The translations under genes and the position numbers were made by a program. Source: Frateuria edaphi (lineage in GTDB: Bacteria > Pseudomonadota > Gammaproteobacteria > Xanthomonadales > Rhodanobacteraceae). From it: a stretch of DNA of 64,000 bases. The notes under the pieces were generated by a model. That model was not told the origin of the DNA. It worked only from the letters and a program-made list of their open reading frames with translations, and did not search any database. Positions 1-8,037 of this stretch are shown in pieces. The stretch's first letter is position 1. Each line of letters opens with the position of its first letter. The stretch covers positions 248,001 through 312,000 of the forward strand of contig NZ_CP088251.1 of NCBI RefSeq assembly GCF_021117405.1, written 5' to 3'.

Positions 1-519
1 GGCGCCGCCGCTGCCGCCGACGCACCGAACGAGGCGATCGCGACGGGCAAGCGCGACGGCGACATCCCCGGTTGGACCGTGGCCGCGCCCACGCCCGCGG
101 GCTGGACCGCCGATTGCTGCACCTACGCGCGCGCCATCGGCGTCGACGAGGTGATCTACCGCGGCGAGTGGACCGGCGAGCCCTATGGCGTGATGGTGCT
201 CAACGTGTGGCCGCGCAAGCTGGCAACCCTGGGCGCAGAACTTGATGCCGACCGCAAGCATTACCTGCAGCGCGACCCGGCTGCGAAGGTCGATCGCTTT
301 ACCGTGCGCCATCGCGGCATGCCGTGCGAGGCGCTGGTGTTCCAGGGCAGCGACCAGGTCGATGATGCCGTGGTGTTCTGCGATCCGGGCAAGGCGTCGG
401 GCGTCCGCCTGAGCTGGTCGATGAGTTTCAAGGATGCCGATCCGCAGCGTGCCGCGTCGCTCGATGCGTTCATGCGCGTGGTCGTCGGCACGCGCTACCG
501 AACCGGGGTGTCGCGCTAG
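1..519 (+). CDS. Hypothetical protein, 5' end outside the window
   Basis: The frame is open to the left edge, so only the last 172 residues are visible. A GTG at 79 exists, but the reading frame continues upstream of it with sensible codon use (Ala-rich, then DGDIPGWTV), so I treat the gene as truncated by the window and not as starting there. The visible part is soluble, with no membrane segment, and has three well-spaced cysteine positions (CC near the start of the visible region, a Cys in GMPCEA and one in VFCDPG). I recognise no family. It ends 27 bases before the sensor kinase on the same strand, so the two could be cotranscribed. Function unknown. Confidence 0.6.
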   Translation, partial: GAAAAADAPNEAIATGKRDGDIPGWTVAAPTPAGWTADCCTYARAIGVDEVIYRGEWTGEPYGVMVLNVWPRKLATLGAELDADRKHYLQRDPAAKVDRFTVRHRGMPCEALVFQGSDQVDDAVVFCDPGKASGVRLSWSMSFKDADPQRAASLDAFMRVVVGTRYRTGVSR

Positions 520-546
520 CCCGTGACATCGGTCTAGGCTCGCCCG

Positions 547-2571
547 ATGAACCTGCGCCGCAAGCTGCTGCTGGTCGCCCTGTGCACGCTGGCCCTGCCG
601 GTGGCCGGGTGGCTGTACGTGCGGCAGATGGAAACCCTGCTGCGCGAAGGCCAGGCGCAGGCGCTTGCCGCCTCCGCGCGGGCGGTGGCGCGCAGCCTGG
701 TGGCGACCGGCGCCACGCTGCCGCGCGAGGCGCAGGGCTGGTACGTCGAGCAGGTCACTACGCCGATCACGATCGACGGCTACGGCGACGACTGGGCGCC
801 GCTGACGCCATGGAGCCAGCCGCTGGGTCCGCGCGGCAGCGTGCTGCTGGCCGAGGATGCGGACGGGCTCTACCTCTACGTGCAGCAGCGCGGCACCCGG
901 CGCGTGCGTGCCGACGCGGACGACCCCGGCGCGCTGCATGCCGATCACCTGGTCCTCGAACTCGATCGCGGCGACACGCGCCTGCGCTATCTGCTGGCCA
1001 GCGCCGCGCCCGGTACGTTCACTGCGCGCCTGCTCGACCCGCCGGTCGCCGACTGGCCCGACCGCCTGGTTGGGCAGTGGCAGGAGGATGGCGGCGGCTG
1101 GCGCCTCGAAGTGCGGCTGCCTCGCCCGCTGATCGTGGACCGGCTCGGCCTGGGCTTGTACGAGGCCTCGGCCGGCGGCGACCCGCTGGCGGTCGAGGCG
1201 CGCCCGCTGTGGCACTACTCGCCGACGCTGGCGGAGGAACTCTCGCGCCTGGCGCCGGAGGACACCCGCGCCCGCGTGCTGGCGCCGACCGGCTGGCTGC
1301 TGGCGCAAAGCGGTCGCCTGCAGGCCGCCGGCCCTCAGCCGGGATGGTTCGCCGCACTGGTCTACCGTGCGCTGCTGGCCAATCCAGTCGAGGACGCCGC
1401 ACCCTGGGCGCAGGACGCGCCGCGCCTGGAGCTGCCGGAAATCGTCCGCGCCCGCGACGGTGAACCGGCGATCGCCTGGCGCGATGGCGAAACCCGCGCC
1501 AGCGTGGTGCTTGCCGCCGCGGTGCCGATCGGCGCGCCGGGCCACGTGCGCGGCGTGCTGCTGCTCGAACAAGCCAGCACCACCGTGCCGCTGCTGGCCA
1601 ACCGCGCGCTGCTCACGCTGCTGCTGACCAGCTTCGGTGTGATGCTGGTGGCCGGCGGCATCCTGCTGTGGTTCGCCACGCGGCTGAGCCTGCGGCTGGG
1701 ACGCCTGCGCGATGCGGCCGAGCGTGCGCAGCTGGCGGATGGACGTCTGGACGGCCTTTTCGCCCAGGGCCGCTTCCCGCTCACCGCCGCACCGGACGAG
1801 ATCGGCGACCTCGCGCGCAGCTTCGAGCGGCTGTTCGAGGCGGTCGGCGGCTACACCGACTACCTGCGGACGCTTGCCTCCAAGCTCTCGCACGAGCTCA
1901 ACACGCCGCTGGCCATCGTGAAGAGTTCGCTGGACAACCTGGAGCACGCGCTGGAGGCCCACGCCGCGCTGCCGCCGGAAGCGAAGCCCTACCTTGCGCG
2001 GGCCCGTGACGGCGTGGCGCGGCTGGGAACGCTGGTGCGCGCGATGAGCGAGGCCAGCCGCATGGAGCGCGCGATCGCCGCTGCCGAAGCCGAGGACGTC
2101 GACTTGCGCGAAGTGGTGCGCGGTTGCGCCGAGGCCTACCGTCCGCTGATCGGCACCCGCACGCTGGCCTGCGAGCTGCCGCAGTCGCCGCTACCGATGC
2201 ACTGCGCCCCCGAGCTGATCGCCCAGGCGCTGGACAAGCTGCTCGACAACGCGCTCTCGTTTGCCCCGGCCGATGGCTGGCTGCGCCTGGTGCTCGCCTC
2301 GTGCGACGGCGGCGCCGAAATCACCCTCGCCAACCAGGGCCCGCCGCTGCCCGCGGCCATGCAGGCGCGCCTGTTCGATTCGCTGGTCAGCCTGCGCGAC
2401 AAGGCGACCCCGGGCGACGCACCGCATCTGGGTCTCGGCCTCTACGTGGTGCGCCTGGTCGCCGAACGCCACGGCGGCCACGCCAGCGCCCGCAACCTGG
2501 ACGACGGCAGCGGGGTGGCCTTCACCCTGCGCCTGCGCAACATGCCGCGCCTGCGGATCGGCGGAGGCTGA
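547..2571 (+). CDS. Membrane sensor histidine kinase with large periplasmic domain (PdsS-like)
   Basis: 674 residues. An N-terminal membrane segment (about residues 7-25) is followed by roughly 320 periplasmic residues. These contain a CBM9/DOMON-like stretch (ITIDGYGDDWA near residue 75, then alternating beta-rich segments to about 220). A second membrane segment lies near 355-380, followed by a HAMP-like linker. The H-box SKLSHELNTP places the phospho-accepting His at residue 449. The N-box Asn is near 568 (DKLLDNALSF) and the G-box GLGLYVVRL near 629. It is therefore a complete HisKA/HATPase kinase. The N-terminal layout resembles, from memory, the histidine kinase of the proteobacterial dedicated sortase system (PdsS), but no sortase or response regulator is visible here. 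A partner may lie to the left of the window. Family-level call secure, ligand unknown. Confidence 0.88.
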   Translation: MNLRRKLLLVALCTLALPVAGWLYVRQMETLLREGQAQALAASARAVARSLVATGATLPREAQGWYVEQVTTPITIDGYGDDWAPLTPWSQPLGPRGSVLLAEDADGLYLYVQQRGTRRVRADADDPGALHADHLVLELDRGDTRLRYLLASAAPGTFTARLLDPPVADWPDRLVGQWQEDGGGWRLEVRLPRPLIVDRLGLGLYEASAGGDPLAVEARPLWHYSPTLAEELSRLAPEDTRARVLAPTGWLLAQSGRLQAAGPQPGWFAALVYRALLANPVEDAAPWAQDAPRLELPEIVRARDGEPAIAWRDGETRASVVLAAAVPIGAPGHVRGVLLLEQASTTVPLLANRALLTLLLTSFGVMLVAGGILLWFATRLSLRLGRLRDAAERAQLADGRLDGLFAQGRFPLTAAPDEIGDLARSFERLFEAVGGYTDYLRTLASKLSHELNTPLAIVKSSLDNLEHALEAHAALPPEAKPYLARARDGVARLGTLVRAMSEASRMERAIAAAEAEDVDLREVVRGCAEAYRPLIGTRTLACELPQSPLPMHCAPELIAQALDKLLDNALSFAPADGWLRLVLASCDGGAEITLANQGPPLPAAMQARLFDSLVSLRDKATPGDAPHLGLGLYVVRLVAERHGGHASARNLDDGSGVAFTLRLRNMPRLRIGGG

Positions 2572-2586
2572 CCGGCAAGTGCGTGG

Positions 2587-3534
2587 CTAGCGACAACCGG
2601 CCGGCAGGTAGCGCGGGTCGATGTCCGGGCTCTCGCAGGCCCAGGTGATCACGCCATCGCGGCCTTCGGCGATCAATGCCAGCTGCTTGCCGCGAAGGGC
2701 CACGGGCGCGTTGCCGGCGAAGGTGGCCACCAGCACCGTGCCTTCACCGATCGGCTGCACTTCGAAACCGGCCAGGTTGCTGCTGGCATAGGCGCCGGCT
2801 TCCTTGAGGCCGGCCTGGCCGTTGTCCTGCGGCCACGCGTGGTTGCGCCCGATCGCGTCCAGCACCTGCTGCTTGAGCGGTTCGGCCTGCGCCAGCGCGC
2901 TGGCCACCTGCGCGCGCACCACGTACATCTGGTAGGCGGGCAGCGCCACGGCCGCCACGATGAGCGCGAACGGCACGACCATGACGACCCAGAACACCGC
3001 CTTGGGCGGCTTGGCCAGGGTCTGGCCGGTCTGCTGCCATCGTGCCAGCCAGGTCAGCTGGCCCTGCAGGTACAGCGTGTTGAAGAAGAACAGGGTGATG
3101 CCGCCGATCCGCATCGGAACCCGGTAGCCCGCCATCACCCGGCGGATCGTTCCGGCCATCGCGAAATAGGCACCGAGGAACAGCACCACGTAGACCAGCT
3201 CCAGCAGCCAGCCCAGGCGCTCCATGGTGGTCGTGGGCGATGCCTCGTCGGCCGGGGCGCCGGCCGCGGCGAGGAAATACCCGACGAAATAGCAGGCCAG
3301 CGCGGCGCCCAGCATGGGCGTCGCGCGGCTTTCCGGATCGATCTTGCGCACCCAGTTGGCCTGGATGAACGGCCAGACGATCGCGAAGATGCCGAGGGTG
3401 ACGATGCTGAGCAGGAACACCCAGCCCCAGTGCAGCGAGGGCGGCGTCGGCAGGGCGGCGCGGTCGGCCACCTCCCTGTGCCACTGCCCGGCGTCCCGCT
3501 CCATGAGCCCGGGCATCGTATCGGTACGTTCCAT
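2587..3534 (-). CDS. Multi-pass membrane protein with C-terminal type IV pilin-like domain
   Basis: 315 residues. The first half has about four hydrophobic segments (residues 35-60, 75-95, 110-130 and 140-160), like small DUF4234/YIP-type integral membrane proteins. A fifth hydrophobic segment (about 180-200, VVMVVPFALIVAAVALPAY) is followed by MYVVRAQVASALAQAEPLK and a beta-rich tail ending ITWACESPDIDPRYLPAGCR. That tail has the hallmarks of type IVa pilins: the helix register after the hydrophobic stretch, a G.I.W.C motif, and a terminal YLPA.CR with a paired Cys. No prepilin peptidase site precedes it in the usual N-terminal position, so it is probably not a classical assembled pilin. It converges on the sensor kinase and is divergent from trpE. 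Function unknown. Confidence 0.75.
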   Translation of the reverse strand: MERTDTMPGLMERDAGQWHREVADRAALPTPPSLHWGWVFLLSIVTLGIFAIVWPFIQANWVRKIDPESRATPMLGAALACYFVGYFLAAAGAPADEASPTTTMERLGWLLELVYVVLFLGAYFAMAGTIRRVMAGYRVPMRIGGITLFFFNTLYLQGQLTWLARWQQTGQTLAKPPKAVFWVVMVVPFALIVAAVALPAYQMYVVRAQVASALAQAEPLKQQVLDAIGRNHAWPQDNGQAGLKEAGAYASSNLAGFEVQPIGEGTVLVATFAGNAPVALRGKQLALIAEGRDGVITWACESPDIDPRYLPAGCR

Positions 3535-3641
3535 GTTTTTTCCCCTTGTCCCGGCGCGCAGATTAAGCGGGCGTCTCGCGCGGTCGCAAGCGACGGTGCC
3601 CGCCGGCGAATGGACTGCTATCGTGATGGGCCGCCATATCG

Positions 3642-5129
3642 ATGCTTGAGCCCGTGATCTCCCGAGACCAATTCGACGCGCTGGCCGCCCAGGGCCATAC
3701 GCGCATCCCGCTGGTGCGCGAGGTGTTCTCCGACCTCGACACGCCGCTGTCGGTGTACCTGAAGCTCGCCGACGGGCCCTACACCTTCTTGTTCGAATCG
3801 GTCGAGGGCGGCGCCACCTGGGGGCGCTATTCGATCATCGGCCTGCCGGCCAGGCGCGTGTACCGCCTGCGCGGGCACGAGCTGGAAGTGGAGGATGCCG
3901 GCGAGGTCATCGAGCGCCGCCACCTCGAGGACCCGCTGGGCGAAATCGAAACGCTGCGCGCGCAGTACTCGGTGCCGCGCCTGCCCGAACTGCCCGCCTT
4001 CACCGGCGGCCTGGTCGGCTACTTCGGCTTCGAGACGATCGGCTACATCGAACCGCGCCTGGCGCAGTGGGACCGGCCGGACGAGCTGGGCACCCCCGAC
4101 GTGCTGCTGATGCTGGCCGAGGAAGTGGCCGTGTTCGACAACCTCAAAGGCCGCCTGTACCTCATCGTGCACGCCGACCCCGCGCAGCCGCAGGCCTACG
4201 CGAAGGCGCAGCGGCGGCTCGACGCGCTGGTCTACCGCCTGCGCCAGGGCGGCGCGGCCTATCCGCAGCTGACCCAGTCCACCGCGCTGGACGAGAGCGA
4301 CTTCAAGTCGTCCTTCACCAAGGCCGAGTTCGAGGCGATGGTGGAGAAGGCCAAGGAATACATTCGCGCCGGCGATATCTTCCAGGTGGTGCCTTCGCAG
4401 CGCCTGAGCGTGGGCTTCAACGCGCGGCCGGTCGATGTCTACCGCGCGCTGCGTGCGTTGAATCCTTCACCGTACATGTATTTCGTCGATCTGGGGAACA
4501 CGCAGATCGTCGGCTCCTCGCCGGAAATCCTGGCGCGCTTGAAGGACGGCAAGGTCGTCGTGCGGCCGCTTGCCGGCACGCGCAAGCGTGGCGCCACGGA
4601 AGCGGAAGACGCGGCGCTGGAGGCCGAGCTGCTGGCCGATCCCAAGGAGCGCGCCGAGCACGTGATGCTGATCGACCTGGGCCGCAACGACATCGGCCGC
4701 ATCAGCGACACCGGCACGGTCGAGGTGAGCGAATCGTTCGTGATCGAGCGCTACTCGCACGTCATGCACATCGTCTCCCAGGTGCAGGGCACGGCACGCC
4801 CGGGCCTGTCCTACATGGACGTGCTCAAGGCGACCTTTCCCGCCGGCACGCTCTCTGGCGCGCCGAAAATCCGTGCGCTGGAAATCATCCAGGAGCTCGA
4901 ACCCTACAAGCGCAACATCTACGCCGGCGCGATCGGCTGGATCGGCTGGTGGGGCGACGCGGACACCGCGATCGCCATCCGCACCGCGGTGATCCAGGAC
5001 GGCCGCCTGCACGTGCAGGCCGGCGCCGGCATCGTCTACGACTCCGATCCCGCGGCCGAGTGGGAGGAGACGATGAACAAGGGGCGTGCGCTGTTCCGAG
5101 CGGTGGCGCAGGCGGCCAGAGGGCTCTGA
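3642..5129 (+). CDS. trpE: Anthranilate synthase component I
   Basis: 495 residues, the normal TrpE length. It converts chorismate plus ammonia (or glutamine, with TrpG) to anthranilate, the first step of tryptophan synthesis in the cytoplasm. The N-terminal domain (TPLSVYLKL, FLFESVEGG) carries the usual tryptophan-feedback region. The C-terminal chorismate-binding domain shows IFQVVPSQR, SPEIL, PLAGTRKRG, DLGRNDIGR and FPAGTLSGAPK in the right order. It starts at ATG 3642, preceded by a weak TATCGT-type -10 candidate. It stands alone: its partner trpG and the trpD and trpC genes lie about 38 kb downstream. No leader peptide with Trp codons or attenuator was seen upstream, so regulation is not evident. 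Confidence 0.97.
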   Translation: MLEPVISRDQFDALAAQGHTRIPLVREVFSDLDTPLSVYLKLADGPYTFLFESVEGGATWGRYSIIGLPARRVYRLRGHELEVEDAGEVIERRHLEDPLGEIETLRAQYSVPRLPELPAFTGGLVGYFGFETIGYIEPRLAQWDRPDELGTPDVLLMLAEEVAVFDNLKGRLYLIVHADPAQPQAYAKAQRRLDALVYRLRQGGAAYPQLTQSTALDESDFKSSFTKAEFEAMVEKAKEYIRAGDIFQVVPSQRLSVGFNARPVDVYRALRALNPSPYMYFVDLGNTQIVGSSPEILARLKDGKVVVRPLAGTRKRGATEAEDAALEAELLADPKERAEHVMLIDLGRNDIGRISDTGTVEVSESFVIERYSHVMHIVSQVQGTARPGLSYMDVLKATFPAGTLSGAPKIRALEIIQELEPYKRNIYAGAIGWIGWWGDADTAIAIRTAVIQDGRLHVQAGAGIVYDSDPAAEWEETMNKGRALFRAVAQAARGL

Positions 5130-5176
5130 GGGCACGTCACCGTCCCCGACTCAGCGGACGTGCCGACGATCGAGCT

Positions 5177-5210
5177 CCCTCTCCCCTTGGGGGAGAGGGT
5201 TGGGTGAGGG
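5177..5210. repeat. Short intergenic palindrome, CCCTCTCCCC family
   Basis: An inverted repeat (CCCTCTCCCC, two bases, GGGGGAGAGGG) with a TTGGGTGAGGG tail lies between trpE and the RND operon. A second copy of the core sits between recB and recD at 18998-19020. It has no T-tract, so it is more likely a dispersed intergenic repeat than an intrinsic terminator. Confidence 0.7.
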
Positions 5211-5332
5211 TCCGGTGCTCGCCCGACTGTCGAAACGAAGCATGCTCTGCTTTCCCGCGCGGCTCAGGGCGCGTCACGACGCAAGAACTTTCGCTCCCGC
5301 CCATGACTTTCGGCAGGGAGGATGCCGGTTGC

Positions 5333-5346
5333 AACGTTATATCGTT
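5333..5346. promoter_or_regulatory. Candidate operator AACGTTATATCGTT upstream of the RND operon
   Basis: A 14-bp near-perfect palindrome (12 of 14 positions symmetric, form AACGnTATAnCGTT) ends 32 bases before the ATG of the efflux outer-membrane gene. It is strikingly AT-rich in this GC-rich setting. Its size and symmetry suit a dimeric repressor or metal sensor, but no regulator gene adjoins the operon. Assignment as an operator is inference. Confidence 0.45.
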
Positions 5347-5378
5347 TCGGCCCTCGTTTCCCGCCGAAACCGCATCGC

Positions 5379-6896
5379 ATGATCAAGCCGTCCACTGCCG
5401 TGCTGGCCTCGCTCCTGTTGGCCGGATGCACAGTGGGCCCGGACTTCCAGCGTCCGGCGGCGCCGACCGTCCGCGGTTACACCGCCGCACCGGTGAGCGC
5501 GACGGTCGCGAGCGCCGGTATTCCCGGCGGCGCCTCCCAGCACTTCGACCGGGGCGGTGACATTCCTGCACAGTGGTGGCAGCTCTTCCACTCCAAGCCG
5601 CTTGACGCGTTGATCAAGCAGGCGCTGGCCAACAATCCCGACCTCAAGGCCGCACAGGCCGCGCTGCTGGCGGCGAGGGAAAACGCGTTGGCCGGGCGGG
5701 GCGCGTACTACCCGAGCGTGGGCGTGGGTCTCTCCGCCAACCGCCAGCAGGATCCACCGGGCGCGCTGGCGCCGGTGCCCAGTTCCAACGCCTCGCTGTA
5801 CAACCTGCTGTCCGCGCAGGTCAGCGTTTCCTACATGCCCGACGTGTTCGGCCTGAACCGGCGTACGGTCGAATCGCTCGACGCGCAGGCACAGGCCGCG
5901 CGCTACGAGATGATCGCCACCGACATGGCGCTGGCGGCGAACGTGGCGGTGACGGCGATCCAGGCCGCGTCGTTGCGCGACCAGGTACAGGCCACGCAGG
6001 CGCTGGCCGGCATCGACGCACACGTGCTCTCGATCATGCGCTACCAGTTGGCCAAGGGGTACATCGGCCGGCTCGACGTGGCCGCGCAGGAAACCCAGCT
6101 GGCTCAGGTCAACGCCTCGCTGCCGTCGCTGCGCACCCAGCTCGCGCAGCAGCAGCACCGGCTGGCGGTACTGGCCGGCCAGTTTCCGGGCGAAGGCGCA
6201 GGCGCGACGTTCGCGTTGGCCGACCTGACGCTACCCGAGGAACTGCCGCTCAGCCTGCCCTCCGCGCTGGTCGCGCAGCGGCCGGACGTGCTGCAGGCGC
6301 AGGCCAACCTGCACGCGGCCAGTGCGCAGGTCGGCATCGCCATCGCCAACCGGCTGCCCAACCTCACGCTGAGCGCCGATGCCGGCAGCACGGCGCTGGC
6401 GATCGGACGGGTGTTCCAGTCCGGCACCGGTTTCTGGGGGCTGGGCGCCGCGCTCGCCGCACCCGTGTTCGAGGGTGGCTCGCTCCGGCACCAGGAGCGC
6501 GCCGCCAAGGCCGGCTATATGCAGGCGGCCGAGCAGTACCGCGGCGCTGTGCTTGCCGCCTTCGAGGACGTCGCCGACACGCTGACCGCGCTGCAGCAGG
6601 ACGCGCAGGCGCTCCAGGCCGCCGCCGCGGCCGACCAGGCGGCCAAGGTGACACTGGATCTTTCGCAGCGGCAGTGGAAGGACGGCTACGCCGGCTATCT
6701 CGCCGTGCTCAATGCCGAACAGGCCGCGCTGCAGGCGCGCATCGGCCTGGTGCAGGCGCAGGGCAGCCGCTATGCCGACACCGTGGCGCTGTTCCAGGCG
6801 CTCGGTGGCGGTTGGTGGCACCGCTCCGACCTGACGCAGGGCGATGCGCCTCCCGCTTCCACCACGCTTTTGACCAAGGGTGACCATGAACATTGA
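5379..6896 (+). CDS. RND efflux outer membrane lipoprotein (NodT/CusC/CzcC-type)
   Basis: 505 residues from ATG 5379. This start gives a lipoprotein signal peptide with lipobox LLLAGC, whereas a longer upstream frame from 5322 would bury it. The mature protein begins VGPDFQRP, the canonical start of the OMF/NodT family. Two TolC-like halves rich in long Ala/Gln helices follow, including the repeated patterns ALANNPDLKAAQAALLAARE and VAQRPDVLQAQANLHAA. The protein forms the outer-membrane channel of a tripartite pump. It overlaps the next gene (adaptor) and is first in a C-B-A order operon, so it works with the RND pump at 8034-11153. The substrate is inferred from that pump to be a divalent metal. 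Confidence 0.93.
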   Translation: MIKPSTAVLASLLLAGCTVGPDFQRPAAPTVRGYTAAPVSATVASAGIPGGASQHFDRGGDIPAQWWQLFHSKPLDALIKQALANNPDLKAAQAALLAARENALAGRGAYYPSVGVGLSANRQQDPPGALAPVPSSNASLYNLLSAQVSVSYMPDVFGLNRRTVESLDAQAQAARYEMIATDMALAANVAVTAIQAASLRDQVQATQALAGIDAHVLSIMRYQLAKGYIGRLDVAAQETQLAQVNASLPSLRTQLAQQQHRLAVLAGQFPGEGAGATFALADLTLPEELPLSLPSALVAQRPDVLQAQANLHAASAQVGIAIANRLPNLTLSADAGSTALAIGRVFQSGTGFWGLGAALAAPVFEGGSLRHQERAAKAGYMQAAEQYRGAVLAAFEDVADTLTALQQDAQALQAAAAADQAAKVTLDLSQRQWKDGYAGYLAVLNAEQAALQARIGLVQAQGSRYADTVALFQALGGGWWHRSDLTQGDAPPASTTLLTKGDHEH

Positions 6897-8037
6897 CGCT
6901 CGCGCGATGGCGCGCGTGCGGCTTGCCGCCACGACGCTGGCGCTGGCCGGCCTGCTCGCCGGCTGCGGCTCGCACGACTCCGCGCCGCCCGCTGCCGATA
7001 CGCCGCACAACCCCACGCTGACCGCCGCGCAGCGCCAGCACATCACGCTCGACACGGTGGCCCTCGCACCCTTCCACAAGGCGGTCGAGGCGACCGGCGT
7101 GGTCGACTTCGACAACGACCAGGCGACCAGCGTGCTGGCGCCGTTCTCCGGTCCGGTCACGCAACTGTTGGTGAGCGCCGGCCAGCACGTCGCCAAGGGC
7201 CAGCCGCTGGCGCGCGTCGACTCGCCCGACTTCGCCGCCGCCGTGGGCGCCTACGGCAAGGCGCTGGTCGTCGCGCGCAACGCGCGCCGTCTCGCCGACG
7301 CGGACCGCGACCTGAGCGAACACGAAGGCCTGCCCCGACGCGAGCTCGAGCAGGCCCAGGCCGACGCCGCCAGCGCCGACGCCGACCGCGACGCCGCGCT
7401 GCAGGCGCTGCTCGCGCTGGGTGCCGATGCGCCCACGATCAAGGCGATCCAGGCCGGCCAGCCGCTGTCGCGCATCCAGGCGGTGATCCGCGCGCCGGTC
7501 GCGGGCACCGTGGCGGAGAAACTCATCACGCCCGGCCAACTGCTGCAGGCCGGCAGCACCGCCTGCTTCACCGTGGCCGACCTCTCGCGCATGTGGGTGA
7601 TGGCGCAGGTGGCGCCGTCCGAGTCGGGCGGGGTCGCCGTGGGCAATCCCGCCGCCATCGACGCCGGCGGCGCCGGCACGCTGCAGGGCACGGTGGACAA
7701 CATCGGCGCCGTGGTCGATCCGGACACGCGCGCGATCCCGGTGCGCGTGCTGGTGGACAACGCCAGCGGCCGGCTGAAGAAGCAGATGTACGTGCGCGTG
7801 CAGATCCAGTCGCGCCAGACGGAACGCGGTTTGCTGGTGCCGGCGTCGGCGATCCTGCGCGACGAACAGAACCTGCCGTTCGTCTACGTCGCGCAACCCG
7901 ATGGCAGCTTCGCCCGCCGCGGCGTGACGCTTGGCTACCGCGCCGGCGACCGCTACCAGGTGTCCGAGGGACTCCACGCCGGCGACCGCGTGGTCGCCCA
8001 GGGTGGCCTGTTCGTCCAGTTCATGCAGAACCAATGA
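6886..8037 (+). CDS. RND efflux periplasmic adaptor (CzcB/CusB-like) lipoprotein
   Basis: 383 residues from ATG 6886. AAGGG at 6876-6880 provides a well-placed ribosome site for it, while a GTG at 6880 is the weaker alternative. It overlaps the channel gene by 11 bases. The N-terminus ends in LAGLLAGC, a lipobox, anchoring the adaptor to the inner membrane. The lipoyl/barrel-sandwich halves (VLAPFSGPVTQLLVSAGQHVAKGQPLARV and VIRAPVAGTVAEKLITPGQLL in two segments) flank a short alpha-helical hairpin. A beta-barrel and membrane-proximal domain follow (ADLSRMWVMAQV, GTVDNIGAVVDPDTRAIPVRV), typical of metal-efflux adaptors. It links the inner-membrane pump to the outer-membrane channel. No His-rich metal-binding extension is present. 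Confidence 0.93.
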   Translation: MNIDARAMARVRLAATTLALAGLLAGCGSHDSAPPAADTPHNPTLTAAQRQHITLDTVALAPFHKAVEATGVVDFDNDQATSVLAPFSGPVTQLLVSAGQHVAKGQPLARVDSPDFAAAVGAYGKALVVARNARRLADADRDLSEHEGLPRRELEQAQADAASADADRDAALQALLALGADAPTIKAIQAGQPLSRIQAVIRAPVAGTVAEKLITPGQLLQAGSTACFTVADLSRMWVMAQVAPSESGGVAVGNPAAIDAGGAGTLQGTVDNIGAVVDPDTRAIPVRVLVDNASGRLKKQMYVRVQIQSRQTERGLLVPASAILRDEQNLPFVYVAQPDGSFARRGVTLGYRAGDRYQVSEGLHAGDRVVAQGGLFVQFMQNQ

